Shown in pieces: positions 1 to 7,254 of a DNA stretch of 22,635 nucleotides (position 1 is the stretch's first letter; every line of letters starts with the position of its first letter). The stretch comes from an uncultured Oscillospiraceae bacterium (GTDB taxonomy: Bacteria > Bacillota > Clostridia > Oscillospirales > Oscillospiraceae). Location: positions 1-22,635 of the forward strand of contig CAKTPQ010000026.1 of the NCBI GenBank assembly GCA_934591745.1, written 5' to 3'. The translations under genes were made by a program, and so were the position numbers. The notes under the pieces are model-generated. The model searched no databases, had not been told where the DNA came from, and worked only from the letters and a program-made list of their open reading frames with translations.

Positions 1-555
1 GTGGCGCTCAACGCCCTGCTGCTGCAGGCGGGCTTTCTGGTCTGCGCCAGGGAGGCGCGGATGCCCCTGTTCCACAGTGTGAAGATGCTGTTTGACGACC
101 TGCAGTCCATCCAGTCCGGCCTCAGCGGCTTCGGCTCCGAGATCGTCCAGTTCCAGAAGGCGCTGGCGGAGGTGGAGCAGGGCTACTCCCTGTTCCTGCT
201 GGACGAGTTTGCCCGGGGCACCAACCCCGATGAGGGCGCCGTCATCGTGCAGGCCGTCACCCGGTATCTCAACGGCGTCAACGCCATCTCCCTGCTGACC
301 ACCCACTACGACAAGGTGGCGGAGTACGCCCGGCTCCACTACCAGATCATCGGCCTGCGGGATGTGGACACCGAGCAGATACGCCGTGAGCTGGCCGTCA
401 CCAGCGAGGACGGCGTGGCCGTCATTGCCCGCCACATGAACTACGGCCTGTACCGGGTGGAGGGCCGCTCCGACTGCCCGCGGGACGCGCTGAACATCTG
501 CCGGATGCTGTCTCTGAAGCCGGAGATCCTCAAAATGGTGGAGGAGGCCTATTGA
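1..555 (+). CDS. kamC: MutS-like ATPase, C-terminal part; probable lysine 5,6-aminomutase reactivase KamC (5' truncated by window)
   Basis: Only the last 184 or so codons are visible. The GTG at base 1 is most likely an internal codon because the frame is open to the window edge. The protein has the MutS-type ABC ATPase core: Walker B LFLLDEFARGT at about residues 65-75, then the H-loop motif LLTTHYDKVAEYA at about 98-110. The Walker A part and any DNA-binding domains lie upstream. In lysine-fermenting Clostridia and Fusobacteria a MutS-like protein, KamC, is encoded with KamB beside kamDE and is thought to reactivate the B12-dependent 5,6-aminomutase by ATP-driven cofactor exchange. The reactivase call rests on the adjacent kal-kamE operon. 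A true mismatch-repair or MutS2-type protein is the alternative. Arginine codons here are often CGG, unlike the genes just downstream. It lies upstream of the riboswitch and so is not controlled by it. Confidence 0.75.
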   Translation: MALNALLLQAGFLVCAREARMPLFHSVKMLFDDLQSIQSGLSGFGSEIVQFQKALAEVEQGYSLFLLDEFARGTNPDEGAVIVQAVTRYLNGVNAISLLTTHYDKVAEYARLHYQIIGLRDVDTEQIRRELAVTSEDGVAVIARHMNYGLYRVEGRSDCPRDALNICRMLSLKPEILKMVEEAY

Positions 556-642
556 TTTTCGCGGCGTGAAAAAAACCACGAAAAGACTGAGAAAATTTTG
601 CAGGGTGCAAAAATATTATTGTCAAAGCTGTCACGAAGTCCC

Positions 643-670
643 TTGACAAATGCCCCAAAAGCGGTATAAT
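643..670 (+). promoter_or_regulatory. Sigma-A promoter of the lysine fermentation operon
   Basis: A perfect -35 TTGACA at 643-648 and a perfect -10 TATAAT at 665-670 are separated by 16 bp. The expected start, near 677, lies about 20 nt before the lysine aptamer. With such a strong promoter, control probably falls mostly on the riboswitch. The preceding stretch 556-642 holds a weak imperfect hairpin (about 556-584) but no convincing terminator for the upstream gene, so some read-through is possible. Confidence 0.9.
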
Positions 671-696
671 TTGAGAGTAGAATTTCATAAATATCA

Positions 697-897
697 GTCA
701 ATAGAGGCGCGGAGATCGGGGTACTGCTGTGTGTCGGGACGGGCACCCATGTGATGCAGCGGGAAGGAGTTCTCCGCCGAAAGCAACAGACCAGCCTGGG
801 GTCTGCCGCTTGGCAGTGCGGTGTAAGCGGTGCTGCTGTCATGTAGCGATACATGGAGCGCTATTGGTCAATGACCTTGACCGATAGCGCTTTTTTT
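697..897 (+). promoter_or_regulatory. Lysine riboswitch (L box) with terminator expression platform, predicted ON switch
   Basis: The leader carries the conserved lysine-aptamer blocks in order: ATAGAGGCGCG at 701-711, GGGAAGGAG at 761-769, CCGCCGAAAGC at 774-784, and a GCTGTC...CATGGAGCGCTATT block near 834-865. This order matches the Bacillus lysC aptamer. Helix P1 pairs CAATAG (699-704) with CTATTG (861-866). That 3' strand of P1 lies inside the 5' arm (857-870) of an intrinsic terminator ending in seven T. P1 and the terminator therefore exclude each other, so lysine binding should block termination and turn the catabolic operon on. Lysine riboswitches before biosynthesis or uptake genes normally switch expression off. 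The aptamer identity is strong; the ON direction is deduced from base pairing. Confidence 0.9.
857..897 (+). terminator. Riboswitch-controlled intrinsic terminator
   Basis: Bases 857-870 pair with 878-891 in a 14-bp stem with one G-U pair (865/883). The loop is 871-877 and a T7 run occupies 891-897. The whole P1 3' strand of the lysine aptamer sits in the 5' arm, so the hairpin can form only when P1 is open. Confidence 0.9.
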
Positions 898-976
898 CAT
901 ACCCAAAAAGAAGCGGTAACGGCCGGATCTGGTGTTGAGAAATTGCACGTCCAAAATTTTGAAGGAGGAAAAACTT

Positions 977-1378
977 ATGGAAAAGATGACTTCTATGCTT
1001 CGCCTGCGTATGAGCGCCAAGGATGCTCATTACGGCGGAAACTTGGTGGATGGCGCCCACATGGTCCATCTGTTCGGCGATGTCGCTACCGAGCTGCTGA
1101 TCAAGTGCGACGGCGACGAGGGCCTGTTCTGTGCGTATGACAACGTGGAGTTCCTGGCTCCCGTGTACGCCGGCGACTACATCGAGGCCTACGGCGAGAT
1201 CGAGAAGATCGGCAACACCTCCCGCACCATGAAGTTCGAGGCCCGCAAGGTCATCGTCTCCCGCCCCGACATCAGCGCTTCCGCCGCTGACGTTCTGGCC
1301 GAGCCCGTGGTGGTCTGCCGCGCTCACGGCACCTGCGTCACCCCCAAGGACTGCCAGCGCAACAAGATCGAGAAGTAA
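977..1378 (+). CDS. kal: 3-aminobutyryl-CoA ammonia-lyase
   Basis: This 133-residue hot-dog-fold enzyme removes ammonia from L-3-aminobutyryl-CoA to give crotonyl-CoA (EC 4.3.1.14), the step that feeds lysine carbon into the butyrate pathway. The ATG at 977 is chosen because GAAGGAGG at 961-968 is well placed. An in-frame ATG at 932 would add 15 residues and has no ribosome binding site. The protein contains the family-like segments [22 protein letters not shown] (in part, about residues 20-40) and [19 protein letters not shown]. Its size and position next to kce match known lysine fermentation clusters. It is the first gene of the riboswitch-controlled operon and lies 12 bp before kce. By fold alone it could be another hot-dog thioesterase or dehydratase; the context makes Kal far more likely. 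Confidence 0.9.
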   Translation: MEKMTSMLRLRMSAKDAHYGGNLVDGAHMVHLFGDVATELLIKCDGDEGLFCAYDNVEFLAPVYAGDYIEAYGEIEKIGNTSRTMKFEARKVIVSRPDISASAADVLAEPVVVCRAHGTCVTPKDCQRNKIEK

Positions 1379-1390
1379 GGGAGCGTAACG

Positions 1391-2218
1391 ATGGAAAAGC
1401 TCATTATTACCGCCGCCATCTGCGGCGCTGAGGTCACCAAGGCCCAGAACGAGGCTGTTCCCTACACCGTTGAGGAGATGGTGCGCGAGGCCAAGTCCGC
1501 CTACGAGGCCGGTGCGGCTATCCTGCACATCCACGTCCGCGAGGACGACGGAACCCCCACCCAGAGCCGCGATCGCTTCAAGGTCGTCATGGACGCCATC
1601 CGCAAGGAGCTGCCTGACGTCATCATGATCCCCTCCACCGGCGGCGCCACCGGCATGAGCCCCGAGGAGCGTCTGCAGCCCACCGAGCTGTTCCCCGAGA
1701 TGGCCACTCTGGACTGCGGCACCTGCAACTTCGGCGACGAGATCTTCGACAACACCATGCCCACCATGCGCGCCTTCGGCAAGCGCATGATCGAGAACGG
1801 CATCAAGCCCGAGTACGAGTGCTTCGAGCTGGGCCACATCGACACCATCCTGGGCATGGCCAAGAAGGGCGAGGTCCCCGGCCACCCCATGCAGTTCAAC
1901 TTCGTGCTGGGCGTACACGGCTGCACCCCCGCCTCTGTGGAGAATCTGGCCTTCTTCGCCAGCAAGATCCCCGCTGACGCCACCTGGACCGTGTCCGGCG
2001 TGGGCCGCGCTGCGTGGACCATGGCCGCTGCGGCCATCGCCATGGGCGGCAACGTCCGTGTCGGCTTCGAGGACAACATCTATCTGGGCAAGGGCCAGAA
2101 GGCCGCGTCCAACGGCGAGCTGGTGGCCAAGGTCGTCCGCATCGCCAAGGAGCTGGGCCGCGAGATCGCGACTCCCGCTGAGGCCCGCGAGATCCTGAGC
2201 CTCAAGCCCCTGAAGTAA
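1391..2218 (+). CDS. kce: 3-keto-5-aminohexanoate cleavage enzyme
   Basis: This 275-residue BKACE-family (DUF849) TIM-barrel metalloenzyme condenses 3-keto-5-aminohexanoate with acetyl-CoA and splits the product to acetoacetate and 3-aminobutyryl-CoA (EC 2.3.1.247). The zinc-binding motif HIHVR is present with His46 and His48, the same numbers as in the characterised Kce as I recall them. The C-terminal VRVGFEDNIYLG supplies the third ligand glutamate. Other family marks are the N-terminal TAAICGAEVTK and STGGATGMSPEER. The start follows GGGAGCGTAACG, a weaker ribosome site than those of its neighbours, so translational coupling to kal is plausible. It sits between kal and kdd in the usual order. 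Another BKACE specificity is possible in principle, but the operon makes the lysine role nearly certain. Confidence 0.95.
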   Translation: MEKLIITAAICGAEVTKAQNEAVPYTVEEMVREAKSAYEAGAAILHIHVREDDGTPTQSRDRFKVVMDAIRKELPDVIMIPSTGGATGMSPEERLQPTELFPEMATLDCGTCNFGDEIFDNTMPTMRAFGKRMIENGIKPEYECFELGHIDTILGMAKKGEVPGHPMQFNFVLGVHGCTPASVENLAFFASKIPADATWTVSGVGRAAWTMAAAAIAMGGNVRVGFEDNIYLGKGQKAASNGELVAKVVRIAKELGREIATPAEAREILSLKPLK

Positions 2219-2263
2219 GTACCTACATACAACAACACATATAAATTTTAGGAGGATATTACA

Positions 2264-3316
2264 ATGGCTGAACTGAAAGGCAACAAGTACGGTTCCCACC
2301 GCGTTATCGAGCCCAAGGGCGTGCTGACCCAGGCTGCTTGGAAGATCGACAACGACATGAGCAAGGTCTACTCCAACGAGATCGTCTGCGACGTGACCTC
2401 CCTGAACATCGACTCCGCTTCCTTCACCCAGATTTCCGAGGCCTGCGGCGGCGATGAGAAGAAGATCGGCGAAATGATCCTGGGCATCGTCGCTGAGCGC
2501 GGCAAGCAGCAGAATCCTGTCACCGGTTCCGGCGGTATGTTCAAGGGCGTCGTCGCTCACATCGGCGAGGACCTGAAGAAGAAGCCCGGCTTCGACCTGA
2601 AGGAAGGCGACAAGATCGTCTCCCTGGTGTCCCTGTCCATGACCCCGCTGAAGATCGACAAGATCCTGGCCATCCACAAGGATATCGACCGCGTTGATAT
2701 CGTCGGCAAGGCCATTCTGTTCGAGTCCGCTCTGTACGCCAAGATGCCCGAGGATATGTCCGAGCCTCTGGCCCTGGCCGCTCTGGACGTGGCCGGCGCT
2801 CCCGCCCAGGCCCGCAAGCTGCCTCACGAGGGCGACAGCGTCCTGATCCTGGGTGCCAACGGCAAGTCCGGCGTTCTGTGCGGTTGGGAAGCTATGAAGA
2901 AGGTCGGCCCCAACGGCAAGGTCGTGGGCGTCGTCCGCAACCCCAAGCAGGTCCCCGGCCTGATGGAGCTGGGTGTGTACACCGACGTTATCGTCGCCGA
3001 CTGCACCAAGCCCGTTGAGGTCATGGAGGCTGCTCTGGCCGCCAACGATGGCAAGGAGTACGATCTGTCCATCTGCTGCGTGAACATCGAGTCCTGCGAG
3101 ATGTCCGCCATTCTGCCCGTCCGCGATGACGGCATGGTGTACTTCTTCTCCATGGCTACCTCCTTCACCAAGGCCGCCCTGGGCGCCGAGGGTATCGGCA
3201 AGGACGTTACCATGATCATCGGCAACGGCTACACCAAGAACCACGCTCAGATCACTCTGGACGTGCTGCGCGAGAACCCCAAGCTGCGCAAGCTGTTCGA
3301 CGAGAAGTACTGCTAA
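2264..3316 (+). CDS. kdd: L-erythro-3,5-diaminohexanoate dehydrogenase
   Basis: This 350-residue NAD(P)-dependent dehydrogenase oxidatively deaminates 3,5-diaminohexanoate to 3-keto-5-aminohexanoate (EC 1.4.1.11), releasing ammonia and NAD(P)H. A Rossmann motif, VLILGANGKSG, is visible near residues 194-204 in the middle of the chain, as in the Kdd family and medium-chain dehydrogenases. The N-terminus (KYGSHRVIEPKGVLTQAAW) is characteristic of Kdd. The ATG at 2264 follows AGGAGG at 2250-2255. The length is normal for the family. It lies 45 bp after kce and 90 bp before kamA, and the latter gap contains a stable hairpin. Confidence 0.95.
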   Translation: MAELKGNKYGSHRVIEPKGVLTQAAWKIDNDMSKVYSNEIVCDVTSLNIDSASFTQISEACGGDEKKIGEMILGIVAERGKQQNPVTGSGGMFKGVVAHIGEDLKKKPGFDLKEGDKIVSLVSLSMTPLKIDKILAIHKDIDRVDIVGKAILFESALYAKMPEDMSEPLALAALDVAGAPAQARKLPHEGDSVLILGANGKSGVLCGWEAMKKVGPNGKVVGVVRNPKQVPGLMELGVYTDVIVADCTKPVEVMEAALAANDGKEYDLSICCVNIESCEMSAILPVRDDGMVYFFSMATSFTKAALGAEGIGKDVTMIIGNGYTKNHAQITLDVLRENPKLRKLFDEKYC

Positions 3317-3332
3317 ACGACTTCCTTCAAAA

Positions 3333-3359
3333 GCTGGGAGGCCCAAACGGCCTCCCAGC
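3333..3359 (+). terminator. Intra-operon hairpin without a good U-tract (attenuating or 3'-end-stabilising)
   Basis: A perfect 11-bp stem (3333-3343 with 3349-3359) has a 5-nt loop and is followed only by CTTTG. It lies between kdd and kamA. Without a proper T run it probably allows read-through, but it may slow polymerase, protect the 3' end of a processed kal-kce-kdd message, or reduce kamADE expression. Confidence 0.55.
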
Positions 3360-3406
3360 CTTTGACCTACCCCGAAACATTATGATTTTGTGAAGGAGAA
3401 ACGACT

Positions 3407-4657
3407 ATGAAGACTCGCAACGGTTTGTTCGCCGATGTTCCCGAGAATCTGTGGAACGACTGGCATTGGCAGGTCGCCAACCGCGCTGAGACGGTTGAGG
3501 ATCTGAAGAAGTACATGAACCTGACTCCCGATGAGGAAGAGGGCGTTCGCAAGACCCTGGGCAAGCTGCGCATGGCTGTTACCCCTTATTATCTGTCTCT
3601 GATCGATCTGGACGATCCCTTCGATCCCATCCGCAAGATGGCCATCCCCCGTGCGGAGGAGCTGGAGTATGCCGATTATGAGGACGCCGATCCCCTGCAC
3701 GAGGATACCGACTCTCCCACCCCCGGCCTGACCCACCGCTATCCCGACCGCGTGCTGCTGCTGATCACCGACCAGTGTTCCATGTACTGCCGTCACTGCA
3801 CCCGTCGCCGCTTCGCCGGTCAGAACGACTGCGAAGTGCCCATGCAGCAGATCGACAAGTGCATCGACTATGTGGCCGCTCATCCCGAGGTCCGCGATGT
3901 CCTGCTGTCCGGCGGCGACTGCCTGATGGTTTCCGATGAGAATCTGGAGTACATCATCAAGCGCCTGCGCGCCATCCCCCACGTGGAGATCGTCCGTCTG
4001 GGCTCCCGCACCCCCGTTGTGTGCCCCCAGCGTATCACTCCCGAGCTGTGCGCCATGCTGAAGAAGTATCATCCCATCTGGCTGAACACCCACTTCAACA
4101 CCCCCAAGGAGTTCACTCCCGAGGCTGCCAAGGCCTGCGCCATGCTGGCTGATGCCGGTATCCCCCTGGGCAACCAGTCCGTGCTGCTGGCCGGCGTGAA
4201 CGATTGCTCCCACGTGATGATGGAGCTGGTCCACGGTCTGGTCAAGATGCGTGTCCGCCCCTACTACATCTATGCCTGCGATCCTTCCCTGGGTCTGAGC
4301 CACTTCCGTACTCCCGTGTCCAAGGGCATCGAGATCATGGAAGCTCTGCGCGGCCATACCTCCGGCTACTGCATCCCCACCTTCGTGGTGGACGCCCCCG
4401 GCGGCGGCGGCAAGACTCCCGTTATGCCCAACTATCTGATCTCCGAGACTCCCCGCAAGGTCATCCTGCGCAACTTCGAGGGCGTCATCACCTCCTACAC
4501 CCAGCCCGAGCACTACGTCCAGGATTGCCACTGCGACGTCTGCACCGGCAAGAAGAAGGTGGAGAAGACCGGCGTGGCATGGGTCGCCGAGGGTACCAAG
4601 CAGCGCTATCTGGAGCCCACCAAGCTGCTGCGCAACGAGCGCCACGTCAAGAAGTAA
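3407..4657 (+). CDS. kamA: L-lysine 2,3-aminomutase
   Basis: This 416-residue radical-SAM, PLP-dependent enzyme moves the alpha amino group of L-lysine to C3, giving L-beta-lysine (EC 5.4.3.2), the first committed step of fermentation. The cluster motif C124-x3-C128-x2-C131 (within CSMYCRHCTRR) binds the 4Fe-4S cluster and SAM. Lys336, in GGGGKTPVMPNY, matches the PLP lysine of the Clostridium subterminale enzyme, which I recall as Lys337. The C-terminal HCDVCTG cysteines fit the structural zinc site of this family. Length and motifs are those of a true KamA rather than the shorter EpmB-type protein. The ATG at 3407 follows AAGGAG. It lies 15 bp before kamD. Confidence 0.97.
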   Translation: MKTRNGLFADVPENLWNDWHWQVANRAETVEDLKKYMNLTPDEEEGVRKTLGKLRMAVTPYYLSLIDLDDPFDPIRKMAIPRAEELEYADYEDADPLHEDTDSPTPGLTHRYPDRVLLLITDQCSMYCRHCTRRRFAGQNDCEVPMQQIDKCIDYVAAHPEVRDVLLSGGDCLMVSDENLEYIIKRLRAIPHVEIVRLGSRTPVVCPQRITPELCAMLKKYHPIWLNTHFNTPKEFTPEAAKACAMLADAGIPLGNQSVLLAGVNDCSHVMMELVHGLVKMRVRPYYIYACDPSLGLSHFRTPVSKGIEIMEALRGHTSGYCIPTFVVDAPGGGGKTPVMPNYLISETPRKVILRNFEGVITSYTQPEHYVQDCHCDVCTGKKKVEKTGVAWVAEGTKQRYLEPTKLLRNERHVKK

Positions 4658-4672
4658 GAGAGAGGTTTAACT

Positions 4673-6232
4673 ATGGAAAGCAAACTCGGCTTGAATATGG
4701 AGCTGGTCAATCAGGCGCGTGCCTCCGCGGCCAAGGTGGCGGACGACACCCAGCACTTTATTGACCAGCACACCACCGTCACGGTGGAGCGCGCTGTTTG
4801 CCGTCTGCTGGGTATCGATGGCATCAATGATATGGATGTCCCCCTGCCCAACGTGGTCGTGGATCACCTGATGGCCAACTCCCTGCTGCCCGCCGGCGCC
4901 GCGTGGGCCATCGGCAATGCCATGGTGGAGACCGGCAAGGATCCCCAGGGCGTGGCGGATGCCGTCAGCAGCGGCGAGCTGGATCTGAGCAAGATCCCCG
5001 CCCACTCTGACGCAGAGATCCGTGCGGCCATCACCCCCGTGGTGAACGCCACCGTGGACCGCATCAACAAGAACATTGCCAAGCGCAACGCCTACCTGAA
5101 GGAGTGGGGCGACAAGGAAGGCCCATACCTGTATATCATCGTGGCCACCGGCAACATCTACGAGGATATCATCCAGGCCAAGGCCGGTGCCAAGCAGGGC
5201 GCCGACATCATCGCCGTCATCCGTACCACCGGTCAGTCCCTGCTGGACTATGTGCCTTACGGCGCTACCACCGAGGGCTTCGGCGGCACCTACGCCACCC
5301 AGGAGAACTTCCGCCTCATGCGCGCTGCGCTGGACGAGGTGGGCGAGGAGCAGCACCGCTACATCCGGCTGTGCAACTACTGCTCCGGCCTGTGCATGCC
5401 CGAGATCGCCGCAATGGGCGCGCTGGAGCGTCTGGATGTCATGCTGAACGACGCTCTGTACGGCATCCTGTTCCGCGACATCAACATGCAGCGCACCATC
5501 GTTGACCAGTACTTCTCCCGCGTCATCAACGGTTACGCCGGCGTTATCATCAACACCGGTGAGGATAACTATCTGACCACCGACGACGCCATCACCGCCG
5601 CCCACACCGTGCTGGCCTCCCAGTTCCTGAACGAGGCCTTCGCCAAGGACGCCGGTATGCGCGAGGAGCAGATGGGTCTGGGCCACGCTTTCGAGATGGA
5701 TCCCTCCGTGGAGAACACCTTCCTGTATGAGCTGGCACAGGCGCAGATGGCCCGCGAGATCTTCCCCAACGCACCTCTGAAGTACATGCCTCCCACGAAG
5801 TTCATGACCGGCAACATCTTCCGCGGCCACATCCAGGATGCCCTGTTCAACATGGTGACCATCCTGACCAACCAGCGGCTGTGCCTGCTGGGCATGATGA
5901 CCGAGGCCATCCACACCCCGTTCATGTCCGACCGTGCTCTGTCTATCGAGAATGCCCAGTACATCTTCCGCACCATGAAGGATCTGGGCAGCGAGCTGAC
6001 CTATAAGGAGAACGGCATCATCCGCAACCGCGCCAACGAGGTGCTGACCAAGGCCACCGATCTGCTGAAGGAGATCGAGAAGCTGGGCCTGTTTACCACC
6101 ATCGAGAAGGGCATCTTCGCCGACGTGAAGCGTCCCAAGGACGGCGGCAAGGGTCTGGCCGGCGTTGTGATCAAGGACGACAAATACTTCAATCCGTTCA
6201 TTGAAGTCATGAAAGGCAAGGTGGGAGCATGA
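4673..6232 (+). CDS. kamD: Lysine 5,6-aminomutase alpha subunit
   Basis: This is the large subunit (519 residues) of the adenosylcobalamin- and PLP-dependent beta-lysine 5,6-aminomutase (EC 5.4.3.3), which converts beta-lysine to 3,5-diaminohexanoate. The residues recalled as contacting PLP and substrate in the Clostridium sticklandii structure are all at the same numbers here: Arg184 and Ser189 (RTTGQS), Ser238, Tyr263, Arg268 and Asp298 (TGEDNY). This shows an intact TIM-barrel active site. The start ATG at 4673 follows AGAGAGG. The gene ends in a 4-bp ATGA overlap with kamE, as expected for two subunits made in equal amounts. Confidence 0.97.
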   Translation: MESKLGLNMELVNQARASAAKVADDTQHFIDQHTTVTVERAVCRLLGIDGINDMDVPLPNVVVDHLMANSLLPAGAAWAIGNAMVETGKDPQGVADAVSSGELDLSKIPAHSDAEIRAAITPVVNATVDRINKNIAKRNAYLKEWGDKEGPYLYIIVATGNIYEDIIQAKAGAKQGADIIAVIRTTGQSLLDYVPYGATTEGFGGTYATQENFRLMRAALDEVGEEQHRYIRLCNYCSGLCMPEIAAMGALERLDVMLNDALYGILFRDINMQRTIVDQYFSRVINGYAGVIINTGEDNYLTTDDAITAAHTVLASQFLNEAFAKDAGMREEQMGLGHAFEMDPSVENTFLYELAQAQMAREIFPNAPLKYMPPTKFMTGNIFRGHIQDALFNMVTILTNQRLCLLGMMTEAIHTPFMSDRALSIENAQYIFRTMKDLGSELTYKENGIIRNRANEVLTKATDLLKEIEKLGLFTTIEKGIFADVKRPKDGGKGLAGVVIKDDKYFNPFIEVMKGKVGA

Positions 6233-7017
6233 GCAGCGGACTGTACAACACCCATAAGATCGATTTCGATACCACGCTGGATCTGACCCGCCTGAAGCCC
6301 TACGGCGACACCATGAACGACGGTAAGGTGCAGACCAGCTTCACCCTGCCCGTCAAGGATGACGAGCGCGGTGAGGAGGCTGCCCGCCAGATCGCCAAGA
6401 AGATGGGCCTTGAGGAGCCCAACGTGGCATATCACACCGCGCTGGACAAGGAGTTCACCTTCTATGTGGTCTACGGTAGCTGCGTCCACTCCGTGAACTA
6501 CGAGGATATCCACGTCATCACCGTGGAGTCCGACGTGATGAGCATGGAGGACACCAACGACTACATCCGTGAGCACATCGGCCGCAAGGTCGTGATGGTC
6601 GGCGCCTCCACCGGCACCGACGCCCACACCGTTGGTATCGACGCTATCATGAACCGCAAGGGCTTCGCCGGTCACTACGGTCTGGAGCGCTACGAGATGA
6701 TCGAGGCCTACAATCTGGGCTCTCAGGTCCCCAATGAGGAGTTCATCAAGAAGGCTCTGGAACTGAAGGCCGACGTGCTGCTGGTCTCTCAGACCGTTAC
6801 CCAGAAGGATGTGCACATCCAGAACCTGACCAACCTCATCGAGCTGCTGGAGGCCGAAGGCCTGCGCGACAAGTTCGTCGTCTGCTGCGGCGGTCCCCGT
6901 ATCACCCATGAGCTGGCCAAGGAGCTGGGCTTTGACGCCGGTTTCGGCGCCGGTAAGTATGCCGACGACGTGGCGTCCTTCGCTGTGACCGAAATGGTCA
7001 AGCGCGGCATGAAATAA
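6229..7017 (+). CDS. kamE: Lysine 5,6-aminomutase beta subunit (B12- and PLP-binding)
   Basis: This is the small subunit (262 residues) of lysine 5,6-aminomutase. It carries the base-off cobalamin motif D-x-H-x-x-G (DAHTVG) with His133 as the lower cobalt ligand, and Lys144 (in MNRKGF) as the lysine that forms the internal aldimine with PLP. Both numbers agree with the C. sticklandii protein as I recall it. The N-terminal part is the small dimerisation domain and the rest is the Rossmann-like B12 domain, including the late CCGGPRITHELAKELG segment. It overlaps kamD by 4 bp and is followed by an intrinsic terminator, so it is the last gene of the riboswitch operon. B12 and PLP supply, and probably KamB/KamC reactivation, are needed for activity. 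Confidence 0.97.
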   Translation: MSSGLYNTHKIDFDTTLDLTRLKPYGDTMNDGKVQTSFTLPVKDDERGEEAARQIAKKMGLEEPNVAYHTALDKEFTFYVVYGSCVHSVNYEDIHVITVESDVMSMEDTNDYIREHIGRKVVMVGASTGTDAHTVGIDAIMNRKGFAGHYGLERYEMIEAYNLGSQVPNEEFIKKALELKADVLLVSQTVTQKDVHIQNLTNLIELLEAEGLRDKFVVCCGGPRITHELAKELGFDAGFGAGKYADDVASFAVTEMVKRGMK

Positions 7018-7027
7018 GATCCTCAGC

Positions 7028-7063
7028 AAAGCGGAGAGCCGCCTGTCCGACTCTCCGCTTTTT
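7028..7063 (+). terminator. Intrinsic terminator after kamE
   Basis: An 11-bp stem (7028-7038 with 7051-7061) and a 12-nt loop are followed by T residues up to 7063. It closes the kal-kamE transcription unit and separates it from atoDA. Confidence 0.85.
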
Positions 7064-7117
7064 GCGCGGATTCACCATGGCATGGGTAAATTTGCGCAAA
7101 AACAACATGGCCATCCC

Positions 7118-7146
7118 TTGCATTTTCGTGCAAAGGGTGCTATGAT
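7118..7146 (+). promoter_or_regulatory. Promoter of atoDA with a palindrome upstream
   Basis: The -35 TTGCAT (7118-7123) and -10 TATGAT (7141-7146) are separated by 17 bp. A perfect 10-bp palindrome TTTGCGCAAA lies at 7091-7100, and an inverted repeat TTGCA-N6-TGCAA (7118-7133) overlaps the -35. Either could be an operator for an unidentified regulator. Confidence 0.75.
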
Positions 7147-7160
7147 GCTATTGTTAGAGG

Positions 7161-7232
7161 AGTCACAAAGCGGGAGTCTTTGTGACTGTAAACCACCGCC
7201 CGGTTGCCGCATTTGCTCCGACCGCCCGGTGG
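7161..7232 (+). promoter_or_regulatory. Structured 5' leader of atoDA (two hairpins)
   Basis: Hairpin 1 is a perfect 10-bp stem (7161-7170 with 7178-7187). Hairpin 2 pairs CCACCG (7193-7198) with CGGTGG (7227-7232), then has a symmetric CC/CC internal loop, then pairs CGGT (7201-7204) with ACCG (7221-7224) around a 16-nt loop. It ends about 10 nt before the ribosome binding site. No terminator is present. It matches no riboswitch class I recognise. Confidence 0.5.
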
Positions 7233-7254
7233 CATAAAACAAGGAGGAACAGAA

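Noticed and set aside
556..642. Terminator for the kamC-like gene
   Set aside because: An imperfect repeat of TTTTCG/CGTG with CACG/AAAA is present, but the stem is interrupted and no T run follows on the + strand.
839..3346. An 835-residue open frame on the - strand opposite kal-kce-kdd, and similar long antisense frames opposite kamA, kamD, kamE, gdhA and ade
   Set aside because: They are shadow frames made by the strong third-position GC bias of the real genes. They are low-complexity (rich in Gly, Val, Leu, His, Asp), have no recognisable domains, lack ribosome sites and run through promoters and the riboswitch.
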